A stretch of 64,000 nt of DNA from Trichuris trichiura (lineage: Eukaryota > Nematoda > Enoplea > Trichinellida > Trichuridae), in NCBI GenBank assembly GCA_037903355.1, contig JBAJFE010000038.1:1178001-1242000 (forward strand), in the 5' to 3' direction. Shown in pieces: positions 43,132 to 55,105 of the stretch; within the stretch, counting starts at the first letter, position 1; every line of letters begins with the position of its first letter. Position numbers and translations under genes: made by a program. The notes beneath the pieces were generated by a model that searched no databases, was not told the origin of the DNA, and saw only the letters and a list, made by a program, of their open reading frames with translations.

Positions 43132-44821
43132 CTCAAATATTGCAGAATGAAGAAATACTTTAACAACGCGCATCCACAAAAGAATGATAAGCACTTGAAC
43201 TTTTCTAAAAGCTTGATAGATAATTTCCAGAAATGGGCACCACTTTGTAACCAAAAGGTTACAGACATTGAACAATGGCACTGTTGCGTCTTACAAAATT
43301 GCTATATTTACTGCTGAAACTCGAAATATCTAAAATCATGGTGAGTTGCAGATACTGCTTTCAACGTTCATAATATTTACGTGACGTGATGAATTTGTAT
43401 GTTAAAGAAACAAATCAGCTAATTCCCTTTAGCAAACTCCGCCGTTTGCGTGAGAATATATGGAATAGATTGCAGTATAGGGGATCAGTTGATCAATTTG
43501 CTATGGACCGGAAGCTTTTCTTCACAACTACACGAAACAACTTTAAAAGGTTAACAACGCTGTTCTCATAGTTTACGCGCGATCATGGAATGCAAGAGAA
43601 TTGATGGAAGAGACGTTTCTTTTTAGAGTACTGGCAATTTTGAGGAAATTTAAAGTTACTCTAACGAAAGTGGTATCCACTGGACAACATAATTACTTGG
43701 TGACGACGCCTTAATGGTAGCCTGGTTCAGAAAACGTACAGCCTCTCTTGAAGTCAGTGACAGCAGGAGATGATGTTGCCCTTTAGTTAATGAGAATCAT
43801 CCTAAACCTATACGCAAAGAAACAAAAGAAACACTTTATGATGTCCTGAACCAGTGTATCCTACATTGGACTCCTGGTCCGTTTGAATGATCAGTCGCCC
43901 AAGTTTTTGACGGAGTTTAATGAACCTCCAAAGTGACATAACTGCATGTCCGCACTTCAGTCATTTTGGAAAAGAATTTTGAATCACGAACGATCTGTAT
44001 AAAAACTTTCCGACATTGCTAGAACTGCTGCAAATTTCTTCATTACCTTTCCGTCAAAGTACATATTCGAAAGCGATTTTCCTAAGGCAGTTTCTTTGAA
44101 AAAATTTGTATTGTAACGGATGCCGCGGCAAAAAGTGTCCTGCGATTGTCACTTTCTGGTTTGGGGTCGTGCATCATGGAACTTGCAGAAATGCGCCAAG
44201 CTAAAGGATCACATTCATTTCAATAGAAGTTTGTTCCATTCAGTATTTTCAAAGTTTCGTCCAGTTTGCCAGAACGATGAAGGCTTCTCGCCTTTCTTCA
44301 ACAAATGATCTCATGACTCTCTATTCGTGTTTTATTTCTTGTATTAGTCTGATCCAAGGACTCGGCCGCTGCACAGAGAACGATAAACGCAACAGTCTAA
44401 CAAGAAGGCCAGGTACCTCAGAGAGGCCGAGAGAAAAATGATTGAGAATGAGTGTTCTACAAGACGGTGTATGGAACACGTAAGCCGATAAGACAGATAT
44501 TCGCAGCCCCACCGGTAGAAATGCAAGTTAATGAAAACCAGGTGGGCGGAATGTGGACTCCACAAAGCGCATGCAATCATAACAAGCAGACTCGTGAAAA
44601 CGGATCATGCAGAAATGAAGTATGGCAAAAGCGTAGTCCCCAAAGCAGCTGCCTTGCTTATACGTGCTTTTTCGTCGGTTGTAGTGGAAAGATTTTCTCA
44701 GATTTGTAATATTTTAAACGCGCGAGCGAAACAGGCAGACCTAAACATACTGAAACAATTGAAGTCAGGTTGTCTATTTATGCGCGATATGAATGCGCGC
44801 ATTAATAAATGTTTTAAATGA
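43132..44821 (+). pseudogene. Heavily decayed hAT-like transposase relic
   Basis: The left end reads LNFSKSLIDNFQKWAPL, parallel to LSYFQSLQDNFQKRPKL just after the BED finger at 1205-1474. The right end reads AFSSVVVERFSQICNILN, parallel to PFPSSYLVERGFSAVTDLLG at the transposase C-terminus. The spacing of about 1.6 kb fits one transposase. The middle is full of stops and not recognisable. It is a divergent subfamily relative to the first copy. Confidence 0.5.
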
Positions 44822-46614
44822 CTTTTACGGACAAAAATTATCCGTTCAGCTGACCCAGAGAAGTTCATGGTGAGACTTTCACAACATTCTTTACATCGTC
44901 ATCACCATCTAATCAGTAGGTCCAATAGCGCTAAACTAAAGCCAACGAACCTAGCCAGTATAGACAGCGTCAGCAAAATGCCATTGTTCAATATGCGGCA
45001 AGATGAACCAATAGCAGAAATTAAAATCTAGCGTAGCAGAAGGCAAAGAAGGCCAGAGAATTAAAGCAACACTAATAACAAAAACAGCGGCGAAACAGAT
45101 GGGTTGAATCAAGTGGGATAAACTAACAGCTGCAGGTGAAGGCCAGAAAACTAATGGAAATGAATTGGCAAAGAAGGCTTGAGCGAAATGCCAAAACGTT
45201 GAGACGGTAGAGCGACAGCGATGATTCCAGCGCCATGAATTGGTGAAGTTGGACGAATGGCCGAAAACCAACGGCACTGAACTGATGGAGGTAGACCAAG
45301 AGGGTTGAACCAAACTAAAGGACTTTACCGGTGGAAAATTAACTAAGAACAGTCATTTATCCGCAGAAGGAGAATAATGGAGAATCTCGGCCAGGGAAAA
45401 AACGAACAGCTCATCCCACAATATAGAGGGTCGTGAACCCAAGGTCGGTTTCGAAATATAAACGTTCACTGTGTGCCGGACGCGGTGCTGCACCGTGAAC
45501 GCTGGGGCAACGTGTATGGCCGGCAAAGTGAAACGCCCACTTCTTTAAATTGCGTTATTTTAAACGACATAATCTACCCAAAAGAAAGTGTTTCATGTTT
45601 CAAAGTGAACTCGTGAGACTTCTCTTTCAGTCTTATCTTTTCAGTCCATATCTTACTGTGGGTTCGACAAGTTAATTTCGCGGACGCATGTTCATTAGAT
45701 GCAGCTTCGATTCCACTACCCAGCCGTAATATTACCGTGTGCCTGTGCCTGCTGCGTGTTTTACTATTACGCGTTTACGCAGACAGGCAGCCTAAGCTTA
45801 AAACAAGAAATAGTCCTGTTGGTTTCAGTGACTGTAAACTGTTTGTGATTTGTTGATGCCAGTAACAGCGCTGGACTGCATCTATGTAATCAATTCGGTT
45901 ATACACTTGGAAAGCATATTTTTAATGGAGCTAATAGAACTTTTTTCGGTTTAAACTTAGGTAGCTTACGGAAACAGGAACCAACGAGACTCTACTATTG
46001 AATTGAGCTTAGTAGCTTATGTAGATACGTGTACCCAAACCACACTCGACGTCTACAGTCGAGATCAGAATTAGAAAAGTTGGGGTCATTTCGAACGAAT
46101 CTGCATCAGCATGGGCAAGTTCGTGGAGCTCCAGGAGGATGTGAAAAAAAGCGAAAAGACCGTTGTTTTGATTGTACGGTGTATATTTCTGAAGTTTAGG
46201 TTACATGCTACATATCTCTTACGTAACGTAAGTGAAATTGAATAGGCTGCAGGCTACTAGTTTGAACCTTCGTACTAATTGTGCTGTAGGCTTGAAATAT
46301 TTCAAGTGAATTGCTTGCTTGCAATAAGTATGTCAATGGCTGGCTTGTGCCCTCCTTTTGCATTGAAAAGTAGCGCATCTGTTTTCCTTTGCGAGCGTTT
46401 CGATCTAAATAAGAGTTACCGCCTGAGAGTTACCTTCTCAATTCAACGTTGTCTTTGGCGAAGTGCACTGTCCGAATTTTTACCTTGCGTTCCACGCTGC
46501 TTCAGTTTCGATTTTCTTGGTTTTATTTTAATGAAATTTGCTACTTCTGTTTCATGTATATGCGTGTGCCCCACCTATCTGAATTCCTGCCTGAAATGTG
46601 TTCTACTTTTTTTT
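44822..46614. other. Intergenic, upstream of the FABP gene
   Basis: From 44950 to 45330 an irregular motif around GGCCAGAAAACTAATGG / GGCCGAAAACCAACGG recurs, a degenerate tandem-like repeat. No gene recognised. A splice acceptor CTACTTTTTTTTAG at about 46616 precedes the FABP start codon by about 10 bases, so a 5' exon or a trans-splice site is likely. Confidence 0.4.
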
Positions 46615-46626
46615 AGCCATCCAGCA

Positions 46627-46699
46627 ATGAGCGCAAACTTAGTTGGCAGGTACAAGCTGGCTTCTTCTGAAAATTTTGAAGCCTTTATGAAGGAGCTAG
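46627..46699 (+). CDS. FABP exon 1
   Basis: Begins at ATG 46627 right after an acceptor-like tract. Ends ...FMKELG with donor G|GTACGG (phase 1). Confidence 0.9.
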
Positions 46700-49600
46700 G
46701 TACGGTGGTTGGACTTTTTGCAAATGAATTGCCCCTGTATTTGTTCTCGCCCTTTTTTGCGAAAGCTACAGCTTATACTTTTGGAAGAATATCCTATATT
46801 GGTTGTACAAACAATAAGTACCAAACAACTGTTAATATAATCAGACAATTTTATCTGCTGTAATTTCTCAGAATAATGGCTGATGTGAAAATCTGCAGTT
46901 GTCCGTTTTCCAGTGTATTTTTTGAAAGCATTAAGTTTTAATAGGCGTCAACTTTATGCTTCGAAAACTAGCCCATGCAGCCGTTGTCACTGTGGAAATA
47001 ATCGAAGAGAAAGATGGGTTTTGGATCCTGAAAAATGACTCTCCTTTCCGCCATCTGCAAGTTCGTTTCCGCCTTGGAGAACCAGTCGAGGAAATAACGC
47101 CAGATGGTCGTCGCGTAATGGTATGAGCAAAGTTTGTTCATTCAACTTTCTTCAGCTCTTATTAATGTTAGTAGTTTACCTGGCCTGTAAAAATTTTTAT
47201 TTCAAACGTTTCTTGCTGCGCTCTAAACTCTTTCTTCTTCCGTTCAGCTCGGATATTAAAATCCGTGCATCAATATGAACGTATAGCACAGCTGTAACCT
47301 GGTCTTTTTACTATACTTATTGTGTATATATCCAACTATTCTCCTCATTTTTATCTTCTTTGTGCTTGCATATATCCGCACATCAAACTGCTTCTCATTG
47401 TTAACTGTTGCTTGCTTTCTCCATTAGTTCCCATTAGCCGTCTAAGCCTGAACCGAAACTAAAGACAGCTAAAATATTTTGCTGGAATCAGGATTCGAAT
47501 TTTGACGTTCTTCCCCACAGGAGTTGTGGCGGCAACTTCGAAGGAGCTCAAGTGGGTACTGTACGTCTGCCGGCCGTCCCGTCCTGCCCTAGCCTAAGCC
47601 TAAGCCTACACATAAGTTGTGATGGTCCATTGTCAAGTGTTCAGTGACCTGCAGTAAGACGTCCTTCCCGTTGTTCCGCTGACCCGTGTTATCGTCGCGT
47701 ATTACCCATTGACATTGCCGCCACTACTCCTGGGGGGAAGAATGTTCTCAAGATCCCAGGATTCTTTTAGAGAGAGAACTTAAAAGGAAATTTTTTCTTG
47801 AAGTGCTTCAGAAACAAAACTTGTCCCGAGGGCTTTGCTTCTGAAAAGCCCCGACAAATAATTTCCACTCTTACAGGTACTATGACCGGAATGCTTTTTA
47901 AAATATTTTAGCAACGTCTGCTTTCACTAAATATTTTAAGAATCAAGTAGCTCTAACTTATGCGCGCAGACTCCCCTCTGTTGCGTTGTACGGCAGTGCA
48001 TCAGAAATTCACCTGAGCCAGTTCTGTTATTTGCTTTCTACCGTTCACTGATTCAGTTTTCGCTGCTATCTTTTGTTCTGGCAGTCTTGCGCTAGACCTT
48101 AGGCCGGTGTTTCTCAAGGTCAGGGTCGCCAGGGCTCCCTGCGACAGTTTCTGAGCGTTTGGGCCCCCCAATTCTGCTTAGTCGATTTCGAGCGCGTTGA
48201 TTGGCTGGATGGGAAGACGGAAGGTAGCCGGGACGTCACATGTAGGTACTGCACACATTTTTGTGGGGAAAGAGTTTACCGCATAGTGTGTCGAACACTT
48301 ACGTTCTCACCTCTGAGCCGGCTGCCCCCACCTCAGTCCTCCCTTCCAGCCAATCAGAAATGCGGGGCGCAACAGCATGCAGCTTTCTCTTAGGCAGGAG
48401 AGACAATACTTGACCCGCAGGCCATACCTTCCTATGCATTTCAACACGATAGCCCAGATGGGGTATGGCCCCCCAAGGGCCCCCTGGACTTCAAAAGGGG
48501 TTTCCGGTGGGGCACATGCTCCACTGTAAGAACCACTGCCTTAGGCATAGGAAATCTCTTGTGTGTTTGAATGGTTGGTGTCATCCAGCTGTCGCTGTCT
48601 ACCCTAAGGCATGGTCTAAGCTGGGGTCTGATCTTGGTTAGAACAGAAAATAACAGCGTGGAGTGAAAAAGTTGGCACTGGTGCGCAGATAAGAGGAAAG
48701 GATCCTCAAGTTTACGGTGGGGCTTCGGCCAATTAAAATAAAAGATAGTGATGCGAAACGATTGAGTATACGATGGCTTCTTCGCAGGCAGATAATGGGA
48801 AAAATCCCCTGAATCTCTTGTTTCAGGTTCAGTTATTAATAAATAACGGACTGAAATTCTGAAAAGGTTTTTCTTTTTTTATTTTCGGATGCACCCATTG
48901 TTTCTTGTTCAGTTCAATAAAGGTAACTGAGTCTTCAACTTACCTCTTTTAGATAGCTTTATTGTTGTGGGCATATGAGCTAATGGGAGACGCAAAAATC
49001 CTTAGGTAAATTAATGTATATGAGCTAATGCTATTTGATATTTGAGTTTTTGTTTATCGTATTCATCATTTTTCATATAGCTGGGCAAATTGTTTGCTAT
49101 AAATGCTGAGCTAATGATTTGATGCTTCCTGTTTTATAGTTTCCTGATTTTGACCTTAACGTCGCGCTCTTGCATTTCACGAATCCTCGTTTATGCCTGA
49201 AAGTTTCTCTTTGTTTCCTCTCTTTCTCGTTTGTGCGATTTGTTCTTTAGTGCACTACAATTGTTAAATTTTATAAGGACACTTGGGCGAGTGGCTTTGA
49301 GCAATTCGAGTGGAGCAGCCGTAAATTCATTTTACTGGTCTTAGGCATGCCTTCTTTGCACGCTGAGAACATTCCAATCTAGTGTCGGTTTGGATGCTTC
49401 TTTGAGTGGTAAGATTACTCGCTGCGCACCCTCAATGTCAACGCATGTTGAAGTCGCATTGGTTTCCAGCGAAAGTCTGTGTTCGCTTGGAAGCGCACTT
49501 GCAAATGTTCGATTCAATTTCTGTAGTTTGAAAAATTCTTAACAATGTTTCAAAAGAAGATGATCAGTTTTATTACGGATCATTTGCAAATTTGTGATTT

Positions 49601-51522
49601 CTTAAAGTTTAAACGTATGGTAGGTGGGCATGAGGTCAAGCTCCGTCGAAGGTTCCTCATTTATGGCAGCATACGTTACTTTTGTCACCAGTTTTCAAGA
49701 AAGTAGTGTATTAATTTATGGCCTTAGGTAAGCAGAACTTGCGTTTTGCAGTGAAGAAGATATGCTATCTGATTATGAAAAGGTTTATGCATTTATGTAA
49801 AATTACGGTATAATTTTGTCGTTCTGAAAAATTGTAAGTAAAAGCCCCTAGGTCAAGCGCAGTTGCAATGAACATCCTTTCGCGGCTCTCGCTTTTCTGA
49901 ACTCCTGAATTTATAGAATTGTTTTAAGAATTGGAGTATTTTACCTTAAGCGTAACTTTCGATATGAAAGCGAAATTGAAAAATAGAGTGCTACGTAAAA
50001 ATACTTTTCTTCGGAGAATTGCTGCATCCAACGTTCATGGAATTCGGAATCGAAGTATATGTTTTTAGACTACTTTCACGATGGATGGTGATAAGCTAAT
50101 TCAGTATCAAAAGGCGACAAAGAGCAATGAGAAAGATACTATCATTACTCGTGAACGGCGCGACGAGAAACTGATAACGGTAAGTTGCGGGGTTACTATG
50201 GGGCGTTACCTAAATGATTGGTAACGTCATTACACTGTTAGTAACAATCAATGTATGCAGTAAGCGCACGATATCCAAGATATATGGCTTGGGAGTATTA
50301 ACTACCTAATTGCAAATACTAAAAATGAAACGTTCCAGAAACTCCTTTTATTGCTTTCTCAAGTGATGCCTTTTCTCTTGAGATTTTGTACAAATGCTGC
50401 AATGCACATTGTAAGCATAAACTGTTTGTATTAATATTTTCATTGTCTAAGTTGCTTTCATTCTTTTCTCCATTTAATATTGAACGATCTGAATAACTAA
50501 TGAATGAATGCCAAACCAACAGGTGTTTGTCCAGTGTCACGCGACGCAACATAACCAGGTGAATGAACGTAACTAAAATGATTTTATCCTCCGAAGGAAA
50601 ACGCACCAACAACGACGATAACTTTACACACACTAAAAAGAGGCACCGACAACGTAGACAACTCCTCCCAAAAACCGATTTTTCTAGTCGACCCGTATCC
50701 ACGTCGATGTGTGAAGGTACTCATAACAAGGAGATGAAGGGGGAGACTCGGTTAAGCATTGTAACGGTGCCCTCCGTGACAGCCAGTTTTCGGTAATGGC
50801 GAAGACACTTGTCGTACATATTTCAGTTACTGAGGGCATTTGGAACGCTCCTTTTTCATGCTGATCATGTTGGCCTATCCTGTCGATTCGGTGAGCATAT
50901 GAAATGAAACGAGTTGACTAATCACCTCGCTTTTATTGATAATTTTCGCTCATTTGTTGTTTGCTACTCATTCTTTGATTGCACACTCCATTTTTTGTTA
51001 ATGCGAAAAACCATTTCGTGCGCACGAAGAAACGCTACTGGTCTGCCATCAAAGTTTAACTTGCAAAGCCGTAGTTTCAATTAGTTTTGTTATTTTTCGT
51101 ACCCTACGCTCTCTAAGAATATAGAACTAGCAGCCTTGATTGTATTAATGGCATATTTAACAAATGAAGGGACTTGGCATCTGTCAGAAAAGTTCTTGTA
51201 AAAGTTTATTGAATTTTTGTGAAAATTTTTGAATTTAAAAATCGAAAAGTTTACTAACTCCCACTGTAAGCGATGCGCCTAAATATCAGAAAAACTTCTA
51301 TTGCTCAAATGTAGATATTATCAAAAGCCTCAATGGAAGCAGCGCTTTGATTTTCTCGGAGCACCATTAGTTGAGTAATGCCGAAAGGACCGTGAATTTT
51401 GCACATTTGAGCGTTAAATGTTGCATTTGCGTCGCGCATGCATGTTTGCACGAAAATTTCTGTTTCAGACTTGCCGATGTGAGGATGTGTCGTGTGTACG
51501 CGTGTTGCATCGAATTGATTAG
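46627..51522 (+). CDS. Fatty-acid-binding protein (FABP), four exons
   Basis: Exons 46627-46699, 46945-47120, 50069-50179 and 51469-51522 join in frame to 137 residues plus TAG. Start MSANLVGRYKLASSENFEAF is the FABP first strand and helix; exon 2 has GVNFMLRKLA and FRLGEPVEEITPDGRRVM; exon 3 has TTFTMDGDKLIQ and IITRERRDEKLIT; exon 4 has CEDVSCVRVLHRID. Introns fall after codons 24 (phase 1), 83 and 120, the classical three positions of animal FABP genes. There is no signal peptide, so it is probably a cytosolic carrier of fatty acids. The usual C-terminal Arg-x-Tyr ligand pair reads Arg-Val-Leu. Exon 4 is the least certain. Confidence 0.9.
46945..47120 (+). CDS. FABP exon 2
   Basis: The 5' border is TTTTAATAG; 176 nt; ends in DGRRVM before GTATGA. 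Encodes the portal helix and central strands. Confidence 0.9.
47508..47743. mobile_element. MITE with telomere-like GCCTAA block, copy 2
   Basis: Inverted ends TTCTTCCCCACAGGAG and CTCCTGGGGGGAAGAA. GCCTAAGCCTAAGCCTA at 47592-47608. It lies in FABP intron 2 and shares its internal order with 17612-17972. Confidence 0.7.
48097..48546. mobile_element. hAT MITE with 8-bp target duplication
   Basis: CCTTAGGC at 48097-48104 and 48539-48546 flank a 434-bp element with ends CGGTGTTTCTCA and TAAGAACCACTG. GGGCCCCCC blocks near both ends resemble 3598-3684. The 8-bp duplication is diagnostic of hAT. It lies in FABP intron 2 and has no ORF. Confidence 0.85.
48547..50068. other. FABP intron 2, distal part
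   Basis: No further repeat or exon recognised. Confidence 0.45.
50069..50179 (+). CDS. FABP exon 3
   Basis: 37 codons between GTTTTTAG and GTAAGT, phase 0 at both ends. Contains MDGDKLIQYQK and the ITRE strand. Confidence 0.9.
51469..51522 (+). CDS. FABP exon 4 and stop
   Basis: After TGTTTCAG, 17 codons TCRCEDVSCVRVLHRID then TAG. Phase and the DVxCxR pattern match the family's last strand. A candidate AATAAA follows near 51670. Confidence 0.75.
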   Translation, partial: TCRCEDVSCVRVLHRID

Positions 51523-51670
51523 CTTGGTCAATTTTGGAAAGTGTTCACAACTACCAACAGTAGGCATCATATATGGCGATTTTTTCCAGTGATTTTTTTG
51601 TTCTTGCTTTTTTTAATTATCATCGTAGTCGAAATTTTAAAAAGTCTCACTTTTTAGTCAAATAGTAAAA

Positions 51671-52779
51671 TAAAAAGAAAAAACGAACCAGTGCTTTACT
51701 TGCTTTGTGAAATAAGTTTTTGGAGCATTGCTTGAAGACATTTGCAAGAAACTGAAGCTGAAGATGCTTTACGACTTCGCATTCGAGTGTTTTATTAATT
51801 TCAAATCTTCCGTATTCTTATATATGAACTGCCTGCATGTTAAACTTGTAATCCATTGTGCAACAGTTGGTTTCTGAAGCAATTAAAGATTGTGATCTAG
51901 CAAGGGCTGCTCTATGCTGCACAAGTTCTAGGTCATGTACTTCCCGTTTAGTTTAATTTTCTTAAAAATTAAAGTCTGCGGATGAACGGGCGTTTTTGCA
52001 AAGTTATCCGCCTAAGCTGCTCCTTTGTGAGGTATAGTCTTTGTCATGGCAACCTGCTAGGTAAACTCAGTAAAGTTGATTCATTAGAAACACTAGCTTT
52101 TGGACCTGTTCACATGCAAGTCCACTTTTCGTCAAAATGCTATTGAAATTTTCTTATCAATTCATCTCAGACGAGATGGTTAAGTAGGACTGGCTTATAA
52201 TGATGTTTTCTTTAGCGAATTGATTACTTTTTTGTTTCCGCAGAGCTTCTCTTTTCTAGCAATCTAAGGACTGATTGCATACCGAATGAAGCTTGCGCGC
52301 TAAATGTGTGCTCATGCAATCTTGCCTTAGCGTCATTGCTGGGTTGAATTGCGAATAAAAAGGGGTAACGTTTTTTTCTTCTGTCAAACACTTTGTCTTG
52401 CTGCTCTACTGGTTAACGCTGAACAGGTTGGTTTGATCTGCTGCATGCATTAAGTGCCATTATGTTCAAACGCGTGCACAAATTCTCAGCAGCATGTTTT
52501 TGGTCGTCGTTATGCTCTTTTTTCGTTACTCCCCTGCCATTATTAAACATAAAACTTGTAAGCTTTGAGTGAAGTCGCCAGTGGCCAATGTTCTCTTCTC
52601 GGAAAATTGGTTTGTTTCAGTTGCTGCGAATTCATCGTTGGGGACAGTGCGCTGAACAACCAAGTAAAGGGTACGCGATTAAGTTTTCCATCGGTTAGTT
52701 TAAATGACAACATATGTATTGCTTTTCTCAGCTCTCTATGCTCGTCACTTTATTGACAGTTCAGCCTGCAAATTTAAGT
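51671..52779. other. Intergenic, nothing recognised
   Basis: AT-rich, no supported exon or repeat. Confidence 0.4.
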
Positions 52780-52884
52780 GTTATTTCAGTTTTTCCATAT
52801 TTTATTCCATTTTGAAAATGTTTTTACGGTTTTAAGCCGTTTTTTCAGATAACGTTTGTTGCTGTCATAAACGTTCCTCACAAA

Positions 52885-52915
52885 GCTTTCGAGTCCTACC
52901 ATGACCTGTCTTCAG
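52885..52915 (-). ncRNA. Hammerhead-like motif, left arm
   Basis: Minus strand CTGAAGA, stem CAGGTC/GACTCG (one mismatch, one wobble), loop ATGGTAG, then AAAGC. Confidence 0.5.
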
Positions 52916-53104
52916 CGTGAACAACGTCCACCGTTGGGCCGCTCTCCCTGGTTGGAAGCCCTTCTATCCGACCACCAGACTGACCAGGCGGGGCCAAAGC
53001 TCGACGGCTCAGGATAGAGCTAATAGCTGCGGCCCCGGCCGAAGTTGGTCGGATAGAAGCGCCTGCGTTCAGGGAGAGCGGTCCGACAACGGACATCGTT
53101 CACG

Positions 53105-53135
53105 TTGAAGATGGGTCAAGGTAGGACCTGAAAGC
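53105..53135 (+). ncRNA. Hammerhead-like motif, right arm
   Basis: TTGAAGA (first C changed to T), stem TGGGTC/GACCTG with T-G and G-T wobbles, loop AAGGTAG, then AAAGC. Confidence 0.5.
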
Positions 53136-53402
53136 TTAATGAGGAACGTTTGTGACAGCAATAAACGTTGTGTGAAAAAACGGGTTAAAACCGTAAAGAA
53201 AATTTTCAAAAGGGAATAATATATGGAAAAGCGGAATAACATGTACATAGTACGATGACACAACATGTACGCGACGATGGACGCAGTTGGCTGGCAGACA
53301 CAGAGAAACTTCACAAACAAGACTTTAAAACACTTACTTTAAACCGTTAAACGGATTAAATGGCGATGTCGCATTCGCTATTTACATTAATTTTTGGTAC
53401 CG

Positions 53403-53432
53403 GTGAGGACGGGTCACGCGCAGCCTGAAAGC
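53403..53432 (+). repeat. Diverged hammerhead-like motif
   Basis: GTGAGGA, partly paired CGGGT...AGCCTG, then AAAGC, followed 35 nt later by the AGCGGGACAAACTCC tail block. An older solo terminal repeat just outside the large foldback element. Confidence 0.4.
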
Positions 53433-54763
53433 GACGGCCTACCATCAAAAAGTTTTGTATTTTTCAGCGGGACAAACTCCATACAAACAATCCAAACGTG
53501 TTAGTAATTTTAATTTTTTTTATGTACTGAATTGCGACCTGCTGTCAGCCCCGTTGGGCAGCTGTGATCGAACCTTCACATGCTATTAGACACTTACCAC
53601 GTTTTTTAGTAATAGCTTTGCAAAGCTGACAGAAAGAAGCGGTGATAGATTGCTAACCATTGGGTCAGCATGCAAAGTTAACAGCTCAATGAAAGATGGG
53701 TAATAGTTGCGTAATTGCCAGCTCTGATTAATCTTAAGCTTTGACAAATTCCATTTTAGCATGATGGCAGATGAACTAATGGGAGTTGACTTCGCCACAT
53801 TAATCGCATTGCGGCTGGTTCACCACTGAGCCATTGGTTGCTTTTGCGAATATTAAAAATTTTATTTATTTAAGAAATGTGAAGCAGAAATGCATAGACT
53901 CAGGGACGAAAAAATGTTAAAGCGGAAACGTGAAAGTTTAATCTTTCAGAAGAGCAGTTGTTCCTACAAACCTGAGTTTTGAACTCTGATGAACAACGCA
54001 AGAAGCAGTAAGTTCGGCCGCTCTGTTTCCATTCCATCTCCTTTCGGGAATGATGGTCTCAGCGCGTTAGGATTTACGAGTGCAGTAACACCTTTTGAGG
54101 TTCTTAGTTACGCGCAACACTGAACGCTCCCTCAGGTGAACTAATTGTCGAATAATTTCTTAGATGCACGGGTCTTTGGTTGGCACCTTTTCTCGTAGAG
54201 TGTAAGTAAATTTTGCAATCCCATCGTGGATAGCTTTTCATCCACTCATATTGTGCTGTTGATAATTAGGTAGCTGAAGCAAATTGTGCTTTTCTAAAAA
54301 ATCAACGATAATGATAAATTCGCGTGACTTTTGCATTCAAGTTCTTTTGTGTATTGCCATCTTACTTCGAAAGTGGTGGCAATCCCGAACGTCGGTAGGT
54401 GCACCTTATCATTTTTCAATATCCTACTGATCAACGTTATTAGCTTCCTGCTGTTGTAATTTTCTCAATGAGAGAGTTCATATAGACCATTAATGGTGTT
54501 ACTAGCTTTTTCTCCAATTTTATTTTCGTGTTTTAGAAAATAATTAGTTCCAGTGTATTGAGTGTTCGGTTGGTACTTGCCATTGGACACGGAAACGTGG
54601 CTGAGCACTCTTCCGTAAAACAAATGCAATCTACTGTTTTACTTGAACTTCGAATAGTTTTACAAGCGTCGACTATATATGTTTAGCAAACGAAAAATAA
54701 AGAGGACTTAAGTTCCATTCAGACAAAGTCCTGTTTATACGCCGCACGGTTAAATTAATGTTA
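53433..54763. other. Intergenic, nothing recognised
   Basis: No exon or paired repeat that I can support. Confidence 0.4.
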
Positions 54764-55105
54764 CAGTTGAACCTCCCTAAGTTGACCACCCAACGGACTG
54801 GGGAAAACTGGTCAACATAGGAGGTGGTCAGCATAAGGAAGCTGTGGATATAAGTGGCTCAGCTAAATAGATTGCAGTTGAACCACCTTAAGTTGTCCAC
54901 TCAATAGACTGGTCAACTTACGGATTGCGTCCATATACCATGTCAGGCTAAAGCGGTCAACTTCCCGCTTACGGAGATGGTCAACTTCCCACTTATGGAG
55001 GTTGACCTTGCGCCTATTAACGTGCGGATAAACCAACTGCTCAAAATTCGGTCAACTTAGGAGCTGGTCGCCGTATAGAAGTGGTCAACTTTTGTGGTTC
55101 AACTG
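54764..55105. mobile_element. pogo-like MITE, compound copy
   Basis: Ends CAGTTGAACCTCCCTAAG and GTGGTTCAACTG. Internal second start CAGTTGAACCACC at about 54884 shows that one copy has inserted into or tandemly duplicated within another. Same family as 33716, 34014 and 41038. Confidence 0.8.

Larger units (their letters stand above)
52780..53235. mobile_element. Large foldback element with a hammerhead-like motif in each arm
   Basis: Nested inverted arms run from GTTATTTCAG...TTCCATAT to ATATATGGAA...GGAATAAC. Each arm carries the motif pointing outwards (52885-52915 minus, 53105-53135 plus), each followed by GAGGAACGTTT, a GACAGCAA block and a CGG...CCGTAAA tail. The GC-rich centre has further inverted blocks (CTTCTATCCGACCA / TGGTCGGATAGAAG). 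I could not find a flanking target duplication. Confidence 0.75.

Noticed and set aside
46279..46626. N-terminal extension of the FABP open frame
   Set aside because: The Cys-rich peptide is unlike any FABP, the frame crosses a strong acceptor tract at about 46616, and the family start MSANLVG follows it.
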